Positions 1-7,877 of a DNA stretch of 64,000 nucleotides are shown here, piece after piece. The notes beneath the pieces are model-generated. The model was not told the origin of the DNA. It saw only the letters and a list, made by a program, of their open reading frames with translations, and did not search any database. The position numbers and the translations under genes are program-made. Position 1 is the stretch's first letter; every line of letters starts with the position of its first letter. This DNA comes from Streptomyces sp. NRRL B-1347 (lineage in GTDB: Bacteria; Actinomycetota; Actinomycetes; Streptomycetales; Streptomycetaceae): NCBI RefSeq assembly GCF_000720325.1, contig NZ_JOJM01000038.1, positions 1-64,000 on the forward strand, written 5' to 3'.

Positions 1-1
1 G

Positions 2-76
2 AAGTTCGGCGGTGACAGCGTGCCGGAGACCCGGCGCAACGTCACCTCCTACCTCGACCACCTCCAGATCCGGTGA
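2..76 (+). CDS. 3' end of an unidentified protein (partial)
   Basis: The frame beginning at base 2 is open from the window edge and ends at TGA 74-76. Only 24 residues are visible, ending in SYLDHLQIR. The fragment is too short to name a family. It is taken as real because it is read in the same direction as the next gene and is followed by a hairpin-forming segment. Confidence 0.45.
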   Translation, partial: KFGGDSVPETRRNVTSYLDHLQIR

Positions 77-89
77 ACCACCCGGCAGC

Positions 90-160
90 AGAAGGCGCCG
101 CACTCGAAGACCCCCCGTGGCGCCACGCGGTCGAAGACCCCGTGACGCCACGCGCCTTCT
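90..160 (+). repeat. imperfect direct repeat with closing inverted arms, possible terminator
   Basis: Two copies of a roughly 25-base unit beginning TCGAAGACCCC start at 104 and 131. They are enclosed by 9-base inverted arms AGAAGGCGC (90-98) and GCGCCTTCT (152-160). The structure lies just after the stop of the truncated first gene and may terminate its transcript. The rest of 77-329 shows no gene. Confidence 0.4.
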
Positions 161-329
161 CTGGACCAGGACGCATGTCGCGCCCCGAGCACCCCTGAGT
201 CGTCCCCGACTCGACCCGGAAAAGCCCCTGACTGGGTCACCACACGGGCAACAGTGCGCCTAACGTGACGACAGTGCCCCGGCCGGGCCCGCACGCCTGC
301 CACAACCGCTGTCTTCACGAGGAGGATCC

Positions 330-1826
330 ATGCCGTCAAGGGGCAGATCCGCACTGCGGCGCATCGCAGCACGGGGCATCACGGCGCGGGGCACGGCCAT
401 GGTGCTGGGAGCCGCCACGGCCGTCATCACCGGCCTCGCCGCCGCTCCTGCGGTCCAGGCCTCGCCGACTGCCGCCGGGGCCCTGCGGTGGACGCCGTGT
501 GACGACCCGGCTCAGCCTGGAGCCGAATGCGCCACGCTTTCCGTGCCGGTCGACTGGGCCCAGCCGGACGGGCCGAGACTGGACCTGGCCGTGGCCCGCC
601 GCGCGGCCACCGACCCGGGTGCACGCGTCGGCTCGATGGTGTTCGGCCCCGGCGGGCCGGGCGACTCGGGTGTGGAGAGGGTGGTGCGCGGCGTCAGCCG
701 GTTCAGCCCCGAGGTCCGCCGCAGGTTCGACATCGTCAGCTTCGACCCGCGCGGCGTGGGCGGCAGCAACCCGGTGGCCTGCTCCGGCGACCTGCTCGCC
801 GAGCGGCCGTCACCAGAGCTCAAGAGCCAGGCGGACTTCGACGCCACCATGGCGTACAACAGGCGGCTCCGTGCCGACTGCCGGGCCCGTACCGGCCCGG
901 TGTTCGACCACCTTGACACCGCCCAGACGGTCCGGGACCTGGACGCCCTCCGGACGGCCCTCGGCGAGCGGAAACTGACCTTCCACGGCAGCTCGTACGG
1001 CACGCTGCTCGGCGCGCAGTACGCGGAGACCTACCCGCGCCGCGTGCGCGCGATGGTCCTGGAGAGCGTCCTGGACCACAGCGTCCCGACCGCCCGGGCC
1101 TTCCTGCGGGCCGAGGCGGCCGCGGCGGAGGACTCCTTCCAGGAGTTCGTGAAGTGGTGCGAGGGGGCTACGGACTGCGCGCTGCACGGCCGCGACGTCC
1201 GCGCCGTCTGGCAGGGCCTGTTGGCCCGCGCCGGGCGCGGCGAGCTGGAGGACCCGGCGAAGCCCGGCACCTCGCTGTCGTCCTCGGACCTGGTCAACAA
1301 GATCGCGTTCCGGAAGTTCTACCGGGCCGACCACGCGGGCCTGGCCACGGCGGTCGCGGGCATGGACGCCGGCAAGCCGCTGCCCGCGTCGCCCACCTCG
1401 ATAGCGCCGCTGCCTCCGGCCACCCCGGTCTTCTGCTCCGACTGGCAGCTGCCCGTACGCGACTACCGGGAGTACGCCTCGCTCGTCGCCATGATGAACA
1501 AGACCGCGCCCGACCTGCCTCACCTGCTGCCGATCCACGTGGTGGCGGCGTGTCTGGGCGCGCCGACCGCCAACCCGCAGCACCGCCTGGACGCGCACGG
1601 TGCGCCGCCGGTCCTGGTGTCCAACGCGCTGCACGACCCCGCCACCGGCTACCCGTGGGCGGTCTCCGTGGCCCGGCAGCTCGGCCGCAGTGGCGTGCTC
1701 CTCACCTACGAGGGCCACGGCAGCGTCACCAGCGGCCCGTGCATGGAGGACACCGTGGACACCTACCTCACCGACCTGGCGGTCCCGCCCCGGGGCACCA
1801 GATGCCCCGCTCCCATGAAGGGGTGA
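330..1826 (+). CDS. secreted alpha/beta hydrolase, tripeptidyl aminopeptidase (S33/TAP-like) family
   Basis: The predicted protein has 498 residues. An N-terminal signal sequence (basic start, hydrophobic stretch near residues 23-40, AxA-like site ending VQA) predicts export. The hydrolase core shows the oxyanion segment FGPGGPGDSG near residue 107 and the nucleophile elbow HGSSYGT near 220, and a TAP-like C-terminal domain supplies the later acid and the final histidine in YEGHGS. These are the marks of Streptomyces prolyl/tripeptidyl aminopeptidases that trim N-terminal peptides outside the cell. The ATG at 330 follows a strong GAGGAGG ribosome site. The gene stands alone and converges on the next gene. 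Confidence 0.9.
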   Translation: MPSRGRSALRRIAARGITARGTAMVLGAATAVITGLAAAPAVQASPTAAGALRWTPCDDPAQPGAECATLSVPVDWAQPDGPRLDLAVARRAATDPGARVGSMVFGPGGPGDSGVERVVRGVSRFSPEVRRRFDIVSFDPRGVGGSNPVACSGDLLAERPSPELKSQADFDATMAYNRRLRADCRARTGPVFDHLDTAQTVRDLDALRTALGERKLTFHGSSYGTLLGAQYAETYPRRVRAMVLESVLDHSVPTARAFLRAEAAAAEDSFQEFVKWCEGATDCALHGRDVRAVWQGLLARAGRGELEDPAKPGTSLSSSDLVNKIAFRKFYRADHAGLATAVAGMDAGKPLPASPTSIAPLPPATPVFCSDWQLPVRDYREYASLVAMMNKTAPDLPHLLPIHVVAACLGAPTANPQHRLDAHGAPPVLVSNALHDPATGYPWAVSVARQLGRSGVLLTYEGHGSVTSGPCMEDTVDTYLTDLAVPPRGTRCPAPMKG

Positions 1827-1829
1827 CGT

Positions 1830-1864
1830 CGCGCGGCCCGGGGCGCGGTGCGCCGGGCCGCGCG
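1830..1864. terminator. bidirectional hairpin terminator
   Basis: A perfect 12-base stem, CGCGCGGCCCGG (1830-1841) with CCGGGCCGCGCG (1853-1864), closes an 11-base loop. It sits between two convergent stop codons and can serve both genes. Confidence 0.7.
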
Positions 1865-1875
1865 GCGACGGCTGC

Positions 1876-2349
1876 TCACCTGTCCAACGTGATGCGGTAC
1901 GTCTCCTTGGGCGTCTGGATGTCGTTGCACGTCAGCTCGCCGGTGGCGCCGCGGTAGGCGCCGGTGCCCCCGGTGATGGCCATGCGTACCGTGTCGCTGC
2001 CCTTCACCCACAGGGACTGGGCGGTGATCTGCCCCTTCGGCAGCTGCACCGAGAGCACGCAGTTGGTGGTGATCTTCGAGCCCTTCAGCTCGGTCACCTG
2101 GCAGGAGCTGCCGTCCTTGCCGATCTGCCGTCCGCCCTGGGACAGCTTGTCCGCGTAGACGAACTCGTCGCCGACGCTCAGGCCGGGGGTGCCGACATCG
2201 GTGTGCACGACTCCGTTGTTGCCCACGGCCAGCTCGATGACCTCCTTGGTGGAGGCCTGCGCGGGAGCGGTGAGGGCGGTGGACATCCCCAGGACCAGCA
2301 GCCCGCTCGCGGCCACACCGAACACCGCGTACGTCTTCTTCTTCTGCAT
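1876..2349 (-). CDS. secreted allene oxide cyclase barrel-like (dirigent-like fold) protein
   Basis: The 157-residue protein has a clear signal peptide (MQKKKTY, a hydrophobic run, then APAQA). The mature part contains GDEFVYADKL, a hydrophobic strand pattern and the GGTGAYRGATGEL segment characteristic of the allene oxide cyclase/dirigent beta-barrel family. Two cysteines (in SCQV and NCVL) may form a disulphide. It is the last gene on the strand of the biosynthetic operon, 99 bases beyond the ammonia-lyase gene. Bacterial members have no fixed function. A role on phenylpropanoid-type products is an inference from context only. Confidence 0.75.
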   Translation of the reverse strand: MQKKKTYAVFGVAASGLLVLGMSTALTAPAQASTKEVIELAVGNNGVVHTDVGTPGLSVGDEFVYADKLSQGGRQIGKDGSSCQVTELKGSKITTNCVLSVQLPKGQITAQSLWVKGSDTVRMAITGGTGAYRGATGELTCNDIQTPKETYRITLDR

Positions 2350-2448
2350 GCGTTCAACCTCCTCGACGAGGCACCGCGCCCACCGCGATGCCGCTTGTGA
2401 TGCCGCTCTCTCTCGTGATGCCGACTCACCGCCCCGTCGTACGGACGG

Positions 2449-4119
2449 TTATCCGCCCGCCGTCGTGATGGCCGCGTCGAGGTCGGCGATTTCTCGGCCC
2501 TCGGCGAAGTCCTCGTCCCCGAGGCCCGTGGCGCGGCGCAGGGCTCCGGTCTCGATCAGGCCGGTCACGGCCTCGATGTCCTGGTCCAGGCGGCGGTCGT
2601 GGGTGACGAAGGCGCTGTGCTCCCTGATGAGCCCGTGCACCGCCCGGACGGCGGGCGAGGCCTTCTCGACGCCGCGCAGTTCGACGGCCTGGGCGAGGGC
2701 GAGCAGATGGATGGCCGCCACCTCGCGCACCAGGCCGTTGACGGTGCGCGCGTCACGGGCCGAGATGGTGCCCATGCTGACGATGTCCTGGTTGTGCGCC
2801 TCCGTGGAGCGCGAGAACACCGAGACAGGACCCGTCTGTTTGAGGGCTTCGGCGGTGACGGCCGAGGCCGCGATCTGCATGCCCTTGAAGCCGTGGTGCA
2901 GCCCCGCCTCGGGGTCGTCCGGGCGGCGCGCGGCGACCAGGTTGGGCGGCAGGCCCTCGTTGAACTTCTCGTCCACGACGAGCGCGAGCTGGCGGTCGAG
3001 CAGATTGGCCAGGCCCGCCACCGCGGTCTTCAGGCTGTCCATGGACTGCCCGACGTGGCCGGCGTAGAAGTTTCCGCCGAGGTGGAGCCCGGACTCGTCG
3101 ACGTCGAACAGGGGGTTGTCGGTGGCGGAGTTGATCTCGGTGCCGAGCCAGCGCTCCGTCCAGTCGAGCGTGTCGCGGACGATGCCGATGATCTGCGGGG
3201 CGCAGCGCACCGAGTACTTGTCCTGGATCCGCTCGTTCAGCTGGAGGTAGCCGCGCCCGCCAAGGCGTTCGCGGCGCACCAGGATCTCGTCGAAGGACGT
3301 GGCGAGGCGTGAGCCCGCGAGCAGGGCCCTGATGGACCTGGCGGAGCTGACCTGGCCCGGGTGCGGCTTGTTCTCGTGGACGAAGGGGTGCAGTGCGGAC
3401 GCGTTGCCGTGCAGTGCCTCCAGTGTCATGGCGGTGGCGAGTTCGGCGACGAAGGCGAGTTCCCTGGCGTCCGCGGCGGCGAGGACCGCGTACCCGGCGG
3501 CGAAGGAGGTGCCGTTGATCAGCGCGATGCCCTCCTTGGGCGCGAGTCGCAGCGGCTCGATGCCCTCCTCGCGCAGGGCGTCGAGCGCAGGGCGCGTGGT
3601 GCCGCGGTGCAGGACCTGCCCTTCGCCGATCAGCGCCGCGGCGAGGTAGCACAGCGGCACCAGATCACCGCTCGCGCCGACCGAGCCGCGTTCGGGGATC
3701 AGCGGCAGGACGTCCCGGCTCAGGCACTTCAGGAGGGTCGTGACCGCCTGCGGCCTGATTGCCGAGACCCCCTTGGCCAGGGCGTTGGCCCGGATGAGCA
3801 TCGTCGCCCGGGCGACCGCGGGCACGGCGGTGGGCCCCACTCCGTTGAGGTGGTAGAGCACCAGGTTCCGCTGGAGTTCGTGGGCCTTGTCCGGCGAGAT
3901 CTGCCGCACGCAGCTGTCTCCGAAGCCCGTGGTCACGGCGTAGATGGGGACTTCCTGGGCCAGCAGCGTCTCCTTGAGGTCCACGGAGGACTGCATCTGC
4001 TTGACGGCCGCGGGGGTGAGCGTCACCCGGGTGCCGCGGCCGTCGCGGCGCGCGGCCGCGGCGACCGCGCGGGGTGAGAGGGCGGTGCCGTCGAGTTCGA
4101 GGTGCGAGGCGGCGGACAT
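2449..4119 (-). CDS. MIO-type aromatic amino acid ammonia lyase or 2,3-aminomutase (HAL/PAL/TAL family)
   Basis: This 556-residue enzyme carries the Ala-Ser-Gly triad at residues 149-151 (GSVGASGDLVPL) that forms the MIO cofactor, and the mobile-loop catalytic tyrosine Tyr60 in YAVTTGFG. The downstream block STEAHNQDIVSMG resembles phenylalanine/tyrosine lyases and aminomutases and lacks the NQEDH block of histidase. The substrate-selectivity positions read Tyr89-His90 rather than the His-Leu of tyrosine lyase or Phe-Leu of phenylalanine lyase, so the substrate is uncertain. It starts 3 bases after the preceding ligase gene and is the tenth gene of the operon. It would release cinnamate/coumarate or make a beta-amino acid. 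ATG at 4117-4119. Confidence 0.85.
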   Translation of the reverse strand: MSAASHLELDGTALSPRAVAAAARRDGRGTRVTLTPAAVKQMQSSVDLKETLLAQEVPIYAVTTGFGDSCVRQISPDKAHELQRNLVLYHLNGVGPTAVPAVARATMLIRANALAKGVSAIRPQAVTTLLKCLSRDVLPLIPERGSVGASGDLVPLCYLAAALIGEGQVLHRGTTRPALDALREEGIEPLRLAPKEGIALINGTSFAAGYAVLAAADARELAFVAELATAMTLEALHGNASALHPFVHENKPHPGQVSSARSIRALLAGSRLATSFDEILVRRERLGGRGYLQLNERIQDKYSVRCAPQIIGIVRDTLDWTERWLGTEINSATDNPLFDVDESGLHLGGNFYAGHVGQSMDSLKTAVAGLANLLDRQLALVVDEKFNEGLPPNLVAARRPDDPEAGLHHGFKGMQIAASAVTAEALKQTGPVSVFSRSTEAHNQDIVSMGTISARDARTVNGLVREVAAIHLLALAQAVELRGVEKASPAVRAVHGLIREHSAFVTHDRRLDQDIEAVTGLIETGALRRATGLGDEDFAEGREIADLDAAITTAGG

Positions 4120-4122
4120 GGG

Positions 4123-5175
4123 TCAGTAGACGCCTTCGATCATCTTCTGGCCGTCCACCTCGGCGACCGGATGGATGTTCCGCAGGGAGTCCCCGGCGCC
4201 GGTGGGGCTGGGGACCCGCGTGGCCAGGTCGCGTTCGAGGCTGTTGGGCACGAGGCCGTACTTGGTGAGGTAGTTCATGACGACGGCTCCCTCGGACCCG
4301 TACTCGACCGGCCGGCCGGTCGAGGGGTCGACCACGCGGTAGAGGACGTAGGGGGCGTAGGAGTCGAAGACCGTGTCTCCCGTGCCCTCCGGGTCGGGGC
4401 GCTGCACCGTGCCGCTGAGGACGGATGTGCTGCCGTACGAGCCCCGGAACCGCGTCTTGGGGAAGAGCTCCGTGGCCAGGTAGTCCAGGGTGTCGGGGTC
4501 CATGTGGGCCCCCGTCCAGATCACCAGGCGCACCTTCTCCTGGATCAGGGCGCGGGCCGAGGCCCGTTCGGCGAGCCGGGCGAGCAGCGGCGGCGTCGTG
4601 ATCAGGAAGGCGATGTCCTGCGACTGCAGGACCAGTTCGGCCTGGTCGACGAGGTGGTCGACGTACGCTCCGGCGCCCGCGGTGTCACCGGCCGCGAGGA
4701 GGCGCTTCACCCAGCGCGGGTCCAGGTCGATGGAGAACCGGATGCCTCCCCTGGCCTCCGCGATCCTCTTCGAGTACTCGCCGAGCATGTGGGGGCCGCT
4801 GGGCGCGACGGCCAGGGCGTGCCCCTCGCCGTCGTCGGGGTACTGGGAGTTCTCCCACGTCATGTACTGGTCGAACCAGTTCTCGAACATCACGAAGCGC
4901 TTGGGGGCCCCGGTGGTGCCGCCGCTCTCGTACACGGCGAAGACCTTCTCCGCGGCGTCCAGGCCGCGGGGGATCAGGTCCTCGACGGGCACGTCACGGA
5001 GTTCGTCCACCAGGTTGGGGAACCTGAGCAGGTCGTCGACGCACCGGACGTCCTCGACGGGGTCGAATCCCAGCTGGTCGCGGCGGTCCAGCCAGTACCG
5101 GGAGCCCGTGGCCGGGTCGAAGTGCCAGCGCATCATGGCGCGGACGTGCAGGTCGGCCTGTTCGCGGGCGTTCAT
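4123..5175 (-). CDS. LuxE/PaaK-like acyl-adenylating enzyme (350 aa)
   Basis: The protein belongs to the short PaaK/LuxE branch of adenylate-forming enzymes. The ATP loop is ESGGTTGAPKRF near residue 87, and the second nucleotide motif is RGSYGSTS near 245. It lacks the large C-terminal domain of acyl-CoA synthetases. Such proteins activate carboxylic acids as acyl-AMP and hand the acyl group to a thiol. It lies in the operon between the SDR (46 bases upstream) and the ammonia lyase (3 bases downstream), so the lyase product is a plausible substrate. The ribosome site before ATG 5175 is weak. Confidence 0.7.
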   Translation of the reverse strand: MNAREQADLHVRAMMRWHFDPATGSRYWLDRRDQLGFDPVEDVRCVDDLLRFPNLVDELRDVPVEDLIPRGLDAAEKVFAVYESGGTTGAPKRFVMFENWFDQYMTWENSQYPDDGEGHALAVAPSGPHMLGEYSKRIAEARGGIRFSIDLDPRWVKRLLAAGDTAGAGAYVDHLVDQAELVLQSQDIAFLITTPPLLARLAERASARALIQEKVRLVIWTGAHMDPDTLDYLATELFPKTRFRGSYGSTSVLSGTVQRPDPEGTGDTVFDSYAPYVLYRVVDPSTGRPVEYGSEGAVVMNYLTKYGLVPNSLERDLATRVPSPTGAGDSLRNIHPVAEVDGQKMIEGVY

Positions 5176-5221
5176 CGCGTGTCACCGTGCTTTCTTGGTC
5201 AGAGGGGAGCCGTGGACGTCC

Positions 5222-6073
5222 TCAGACGCCGTGGTACGAGCCGCCGTTGATCTGGAGGATCTGCGAGGTGACGTAGCCACCGGGCGGTGAGCAGAGGTAG
5301 AAGCCGAGCTCGGCGACCTCGGCGGGATCTCCGGCGCGGCGCAGCGCGGTCTGCCGGACGAGCATGGTCTCCCGCGCGGCGGAGAGGCCGTCGCCGAAGA
5401 GGTCGGTGCCTGCGATGTATCCCGGCGCGATGGCGTTGACGCTGATGCCGCGCGGGCCCAGACGTGTCGCGAGGGCATGGACGTACGCGTGGAGGGCCGC
5501 CTTCGCGGCGCCGTACCCGCCCGTCCCGCGCGATCCCCGGTAGGCGGCGATGGAGCTGTAGAGCACGATGCTGCCGCCGTCGGCCATGAGGGGAAGCAGG
5601 CCTTCCACGGCGATGACCGAGGTCAGGACGTTCGCCTCGTACGCCTCCTGCCATTCCGTCAGGACCGTCCGCAGGTCCTTTCCTTCGGGTCCTTCGGGTC
5701 CGTCCTCGGACTGCGGGACCGCACCGGCGCAGCACAGCAGGCTGTCGACGGGCAGCCCGGTCGCCCTGACGTGGTTCTGGAGGGTCTCTGCCGACGCGGG
5801 GTCGGACATGTCGAGGGCGAGTGGTTCGACGTCGGCTCCGGGGACGCTCGCCTCGATCTCCTCGGCCGCTCGCGCCAGGCGGTCCCGGCCTCTGGCGATC
5901 AGCAGCACCTTGACCTTGTTCTCTGGGGTCTCGGCGTTCTCGGCGGCCCCTGTCTTTTCAACGGTCCCTGTGTTCTCAGCGGTCCCTGTCTTTTCAGCGG
6001 TCTCGGCGAACCGCTTCGCCGTGGCCTTGCCGATGCCGGCGCTCGCACCGGTCACCACGATCAACCTGGGCAC
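5222..6073 (-). CDS. short-chain dehydrogenase/reductase with a repeat insertion
   Basis: A classical SDR: the TGASAGIG nucleotide motif lies near residue 8, the catalytic serine in LYSSIAAYRG, and the Tyr/Lys pair in GGYGAAKAAL, followed by ISVNAIAPGYI. It should use NAD(P)H on a carbonyl or alcohol; reduction of an aldehyde made by the LuxC-like enzyme is a reasonable guess. Between the first helix and second strand (about residues 22-50) sits a low-complexity run of AEKTG/AENTG units encoded by 18-bp repeats, which is not part of the fold. GTG 6073 is preferred over GTG 6079 because AAGGA lies at a better distance. Confidence 0.8.
   Translation of the reverse strand: MPRLIVVTGASAGIGKATAKRFAETAEKTGTAENTGTVEKTGAAENAETPENKVKVLLIARGRDRLARAAEEIEASVPGADVEPLALDMSDPASAETLQNHVRATGLPVDSLLCCAGAVPQSEDGPEGPEGKDLRTVLTEWQEAYEANVLTSVIAVEGLLPLMADGGSIVLYSSIAAYRGSRGTGGYGAAKAALHAYVHALATRLGPRGISVNAIAPGYIAGTDLFGDGLSAARETMLVRQTALRRAGDPAEVAELGFYLCSPPGGYVTSQILQINGGSYHGV
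5948..6001. repeat. three tandem 18-bp units inside the SDR gene
   Basis: Units CCCTGTCTTTTCAACGGT, CCCTGTGTTCTCAGCGGT and CCCTGTCTTTTCAGCGGT run head to tail, with further decayed units toward 5912. Each unit adds six codons in frame. Confidence 0.85.
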
Positions 6074-6118
6074 AGTCACATTCCTTCGACGAGCTACGCG
6101 GGGGGGCTGGGGAGGCGG

Positions 6119-7150
6119 TCAGAGCGTGGCCAGCAGCGCCCCTCGATCCGGCTTTCCGGTGGGCGTCCGCGGTACGTGCGCCACCTCGACGATCCGTGAC
6201 GGGCTCGGGAAGTCCCGGAGCGCCGCCCTGATGTCCGCGACGCCCGCTCCCCCGCCCGGGCTTGACCAGAAGACCGCGTAGCCCTCTCCGGCGAGCGAGT
6301 CGTCGGGCAGGGGCAGCGTGACGCATTCGGCCTGCGGGAGACGGGCGTTCAACCGCTCGTCGACCCTGGCGAGATGGACTTTGACGCCGTTCACCTTGAT
6401 CAGGGAGCTGCCGCGGCCGATGAGCCGGAACGTGCGAGGGCCGGTGAACTCCACCAGGTCGCCGGTGGCCCACTGGGCGGGCGGCCGCGTCCCGTTCTCC
6501 CGGCGGGCCAGGCGCGGGCCGCGGACCACCAGCTCCTGCGCCCGCCCGGCCGGTGCGTCGGCGGCGCGGACGAAGGTCACGTCGGGAAAGGCCCGCCACG
6601 GGTCGGCGCCGCCGCCCTCCGGGGTCAGTGGCCGGTGGCCGATGCCCCCGGTCTCGGTCGACCCCAGGATCTCGTGGGCCCGCAGCAGCGGAGCCGCTCG
6701 GCGGACGAGCTCACGGGCGGCGGGCGGCGCGGCCGCGGAGCTGTGCAGGGCGACGACCGAGCGGGCGCGCTCAAGCGCGGGCCAGGCTCGACGCAGCAGC
6801 TCCCAGGCCATCGGGACGCAGACGACCAGGACCCGTTCGCCGGGGCAGACCGACGGGGGCTCGAACGGGTCGGCCCACGCCTGCTGGACGCGCACGTTCG
6901 CCATGCGCGGCAGCCACTGTCCGAACAGGGCGCCGAACAGGTGCTGCGGCGGGGCGTAGCTGACGACGCGGTCGACCGGGCCGACGAGGTGCGTGCCGAT
7001 CAGCTCCACCTCGCGCTCCATCTGGTGCGGGAGGCGGAACCAGCCACGCGCGGCGCCCGTGCTGCCCGACGTGTCCAGGCGGATCTCCTCGCGGCCCACG
7101 GCCCGCGCCGCTCGTGCCGCCAGCGCCGTGGGAGCCGCCGTCTCCGTCAT
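6119..7150 (-). CDS. short AMP-dependent acyl ligase
   Basis: The 343-residue protein has the adenylation core: ATP loop LDTSGSTGAARGW near residue 26, GSTETGGIGHR near 165, GDLVEFTG with RGSSLIKVNGVKV near 245-265, and the C-terminal catalytic lysine in RTPTGKPDRG. It starts right at the ATP loop, so the N-terminal 100 residues usual in acyl-CoA synthetases are missing. The ACP gene overlaps it by ATGA, so loading an acid onto that ACP is the likeliest role. Its P-loop lysine is replaced by arginine. Confidence 0.7.
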   Translation of the reverse strand: MTETAAPTALAARAARAVGREEIRLDTSGSTGAARGWFRLPHQMEREVELIGTHLVGPVDRVVSYAPPQHLFGALFGQWLPRMANVRVQQAWADPFEPPSVCPGERVLVVCVPMAWELLRRAWPALERARSVVALHSSAAAPPAARELVRRAAPLLRAHEILGSTETGGIGHRPLTPEGGGADPWRAFPDVTFVRAADAPAGRAQELVVRGPRLARRENGTRPPAQWATGDLVEFTGPRTFRLIGRGSSLIKVNGVKVHLARVDERLNARLPQAECVTLPLPDDSLAGEGYAVFWSSPGGGAGVADIRAALRDFPSPSRIVEVAHVPRTPTGKPDRGALLATL

Positions 7151-7431
7151 GCCGCCTGGTCCTCGACGCGCTCGCGCACGTACTCGGCGGTCCGGACGAG
7201 CGTGCTGAACCAGTAGCGCACGTCGTCGCCGACGAAGTCGACCTCGAAGCCGAACTCGCCCTCGACGGCCGTGACGTACTCCAGGGCCGCCAGGCTGTCG
7301 AAGCCCGGCAGCGCGTCGGACAGGTCGGCGTCCGGGGCCAGCGAGCGGGCGGCGTCGCCGAAGCGCTTCTCCAGGAGGGCCAGGACGCGGGTGCCGATCT
7401 CACCGATCTCGGTCTGGTCAGCTGTGTGCAT
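7147..7431 (-). CDS. acyl carrier protein
   Basis: The 94-residue acidic protein has the phosphopantetheine attachment signature PGFDSLAALEYV, with the modifiable serine near residue 48. Helix spacing fits a stand-alone ACP/PCP. It overlaps the upstream tautomerase-like gene by 14 bases and the downstream ligase by ATGA, so the three are probably translated together. It needs a phosphopantetheinyl transferase encoded elsewhere. It is the only carrier protein in the operon and is thus the presumed holder of the intermediate. Confidence 0.85.
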   Translation of the reverse strand: MHTADQTEIGEIGTRVLALLEKRFGDAARSLAPDADLSDALPGFDSLAALEYVTAVEGEFGFEVDFVGDDVRYWFSTLVRTAEYVRERVEDQAA

Positions 7432-7864
7432 GGCGGGAACCTTTCTCTTCGCTGTGGCCGGCCGGGAGCGGGCGGCCGTTCGTCATCGACCCCGACTCCA
7501 GGTAGAACACCCGGTCGGGCTGGGTGGCTTCGAACCGGACCATCAGGTGGGCGGTGTCCGCGGCGACGCCGAGGGCCTGCCTGATCTCCTCGGCCAGCTC
7601 CGCACGGTAGGTGTGGTCGCGGTCGGGGTGGATGTGGCACACGACGGACGCCCAGCGGGCGTGCCTGTCCTCATCCGTGCCGTCCTCGTACTTCGTCAGT
7701 GGCATCCCGCGCGCGAAGTACGTCATGGGCTCCGCGGCGCGGAAGGACACCACGGCGTGCGCGGGGTCGGAGCCGTGCGCGGCCAGCCACCGGGTGAGGC
7801 GGAGAGCGGCCTTGAGCCGCGCGGAGGGGGTCAGCGGGGTACTGGTCACGTCGACGGTCGGCAA
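7418..7864 (-). CDS. tautomerase-superfamily-like protein (148 aa), function unknown
   Basis: The reading frame begins with TTG followed directly by a proline codon (MPTVDVTSTPL). The chain looks like two beta-alpha-beta halves: PTVDVTS, a helix LKAALRLTRWLAAHG, a strand AVVSFRAAE, and again ASVVCHIHPD, AELAEEIRQALG, AHLMVRFEA. Length (about 150) and Pro2 match the MIF/cis-CaaD type of tautomerase, where the processed N-terminal proline is the catalytic base. No sequence search was possible, so the family call is tentative. The gene begins 13 bases after the toroid gene and overlaps the ACP gene. Confidence 0.5.
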   Translation of the reverse strand: MPTVDVTSTPLTPSARLKAALRLTRWLAAHGSDPAHAVVSFRAAEPMTYFARGMPLTKYEDGTDEDRHARWASVVCHIHPDRDHTYRAELAEEIRQALGVAADTAHLMVRFEATQPDRVFYLESGSMTNGRPLPAGHSEEKGSRHAHS

Positions 7865-7877
7865 GGCTCCGTGCCTT

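Noticed and set aside
810..1718. 302-residue minus-strand frame opposite the S33 peptidase
   Set aside because: It mirrors the codon structure of the real gene, has no ribosome site or domain, and is a GC-rich shadow frame.
2449..4119. Histidase (hutH) as identity of the MIO enzyme
   Set aside because: The HNQD block and lack of hut neighbours favour the PAL/TAL/aminomutase group; the local LVLYH segment alone looked histidase-like.
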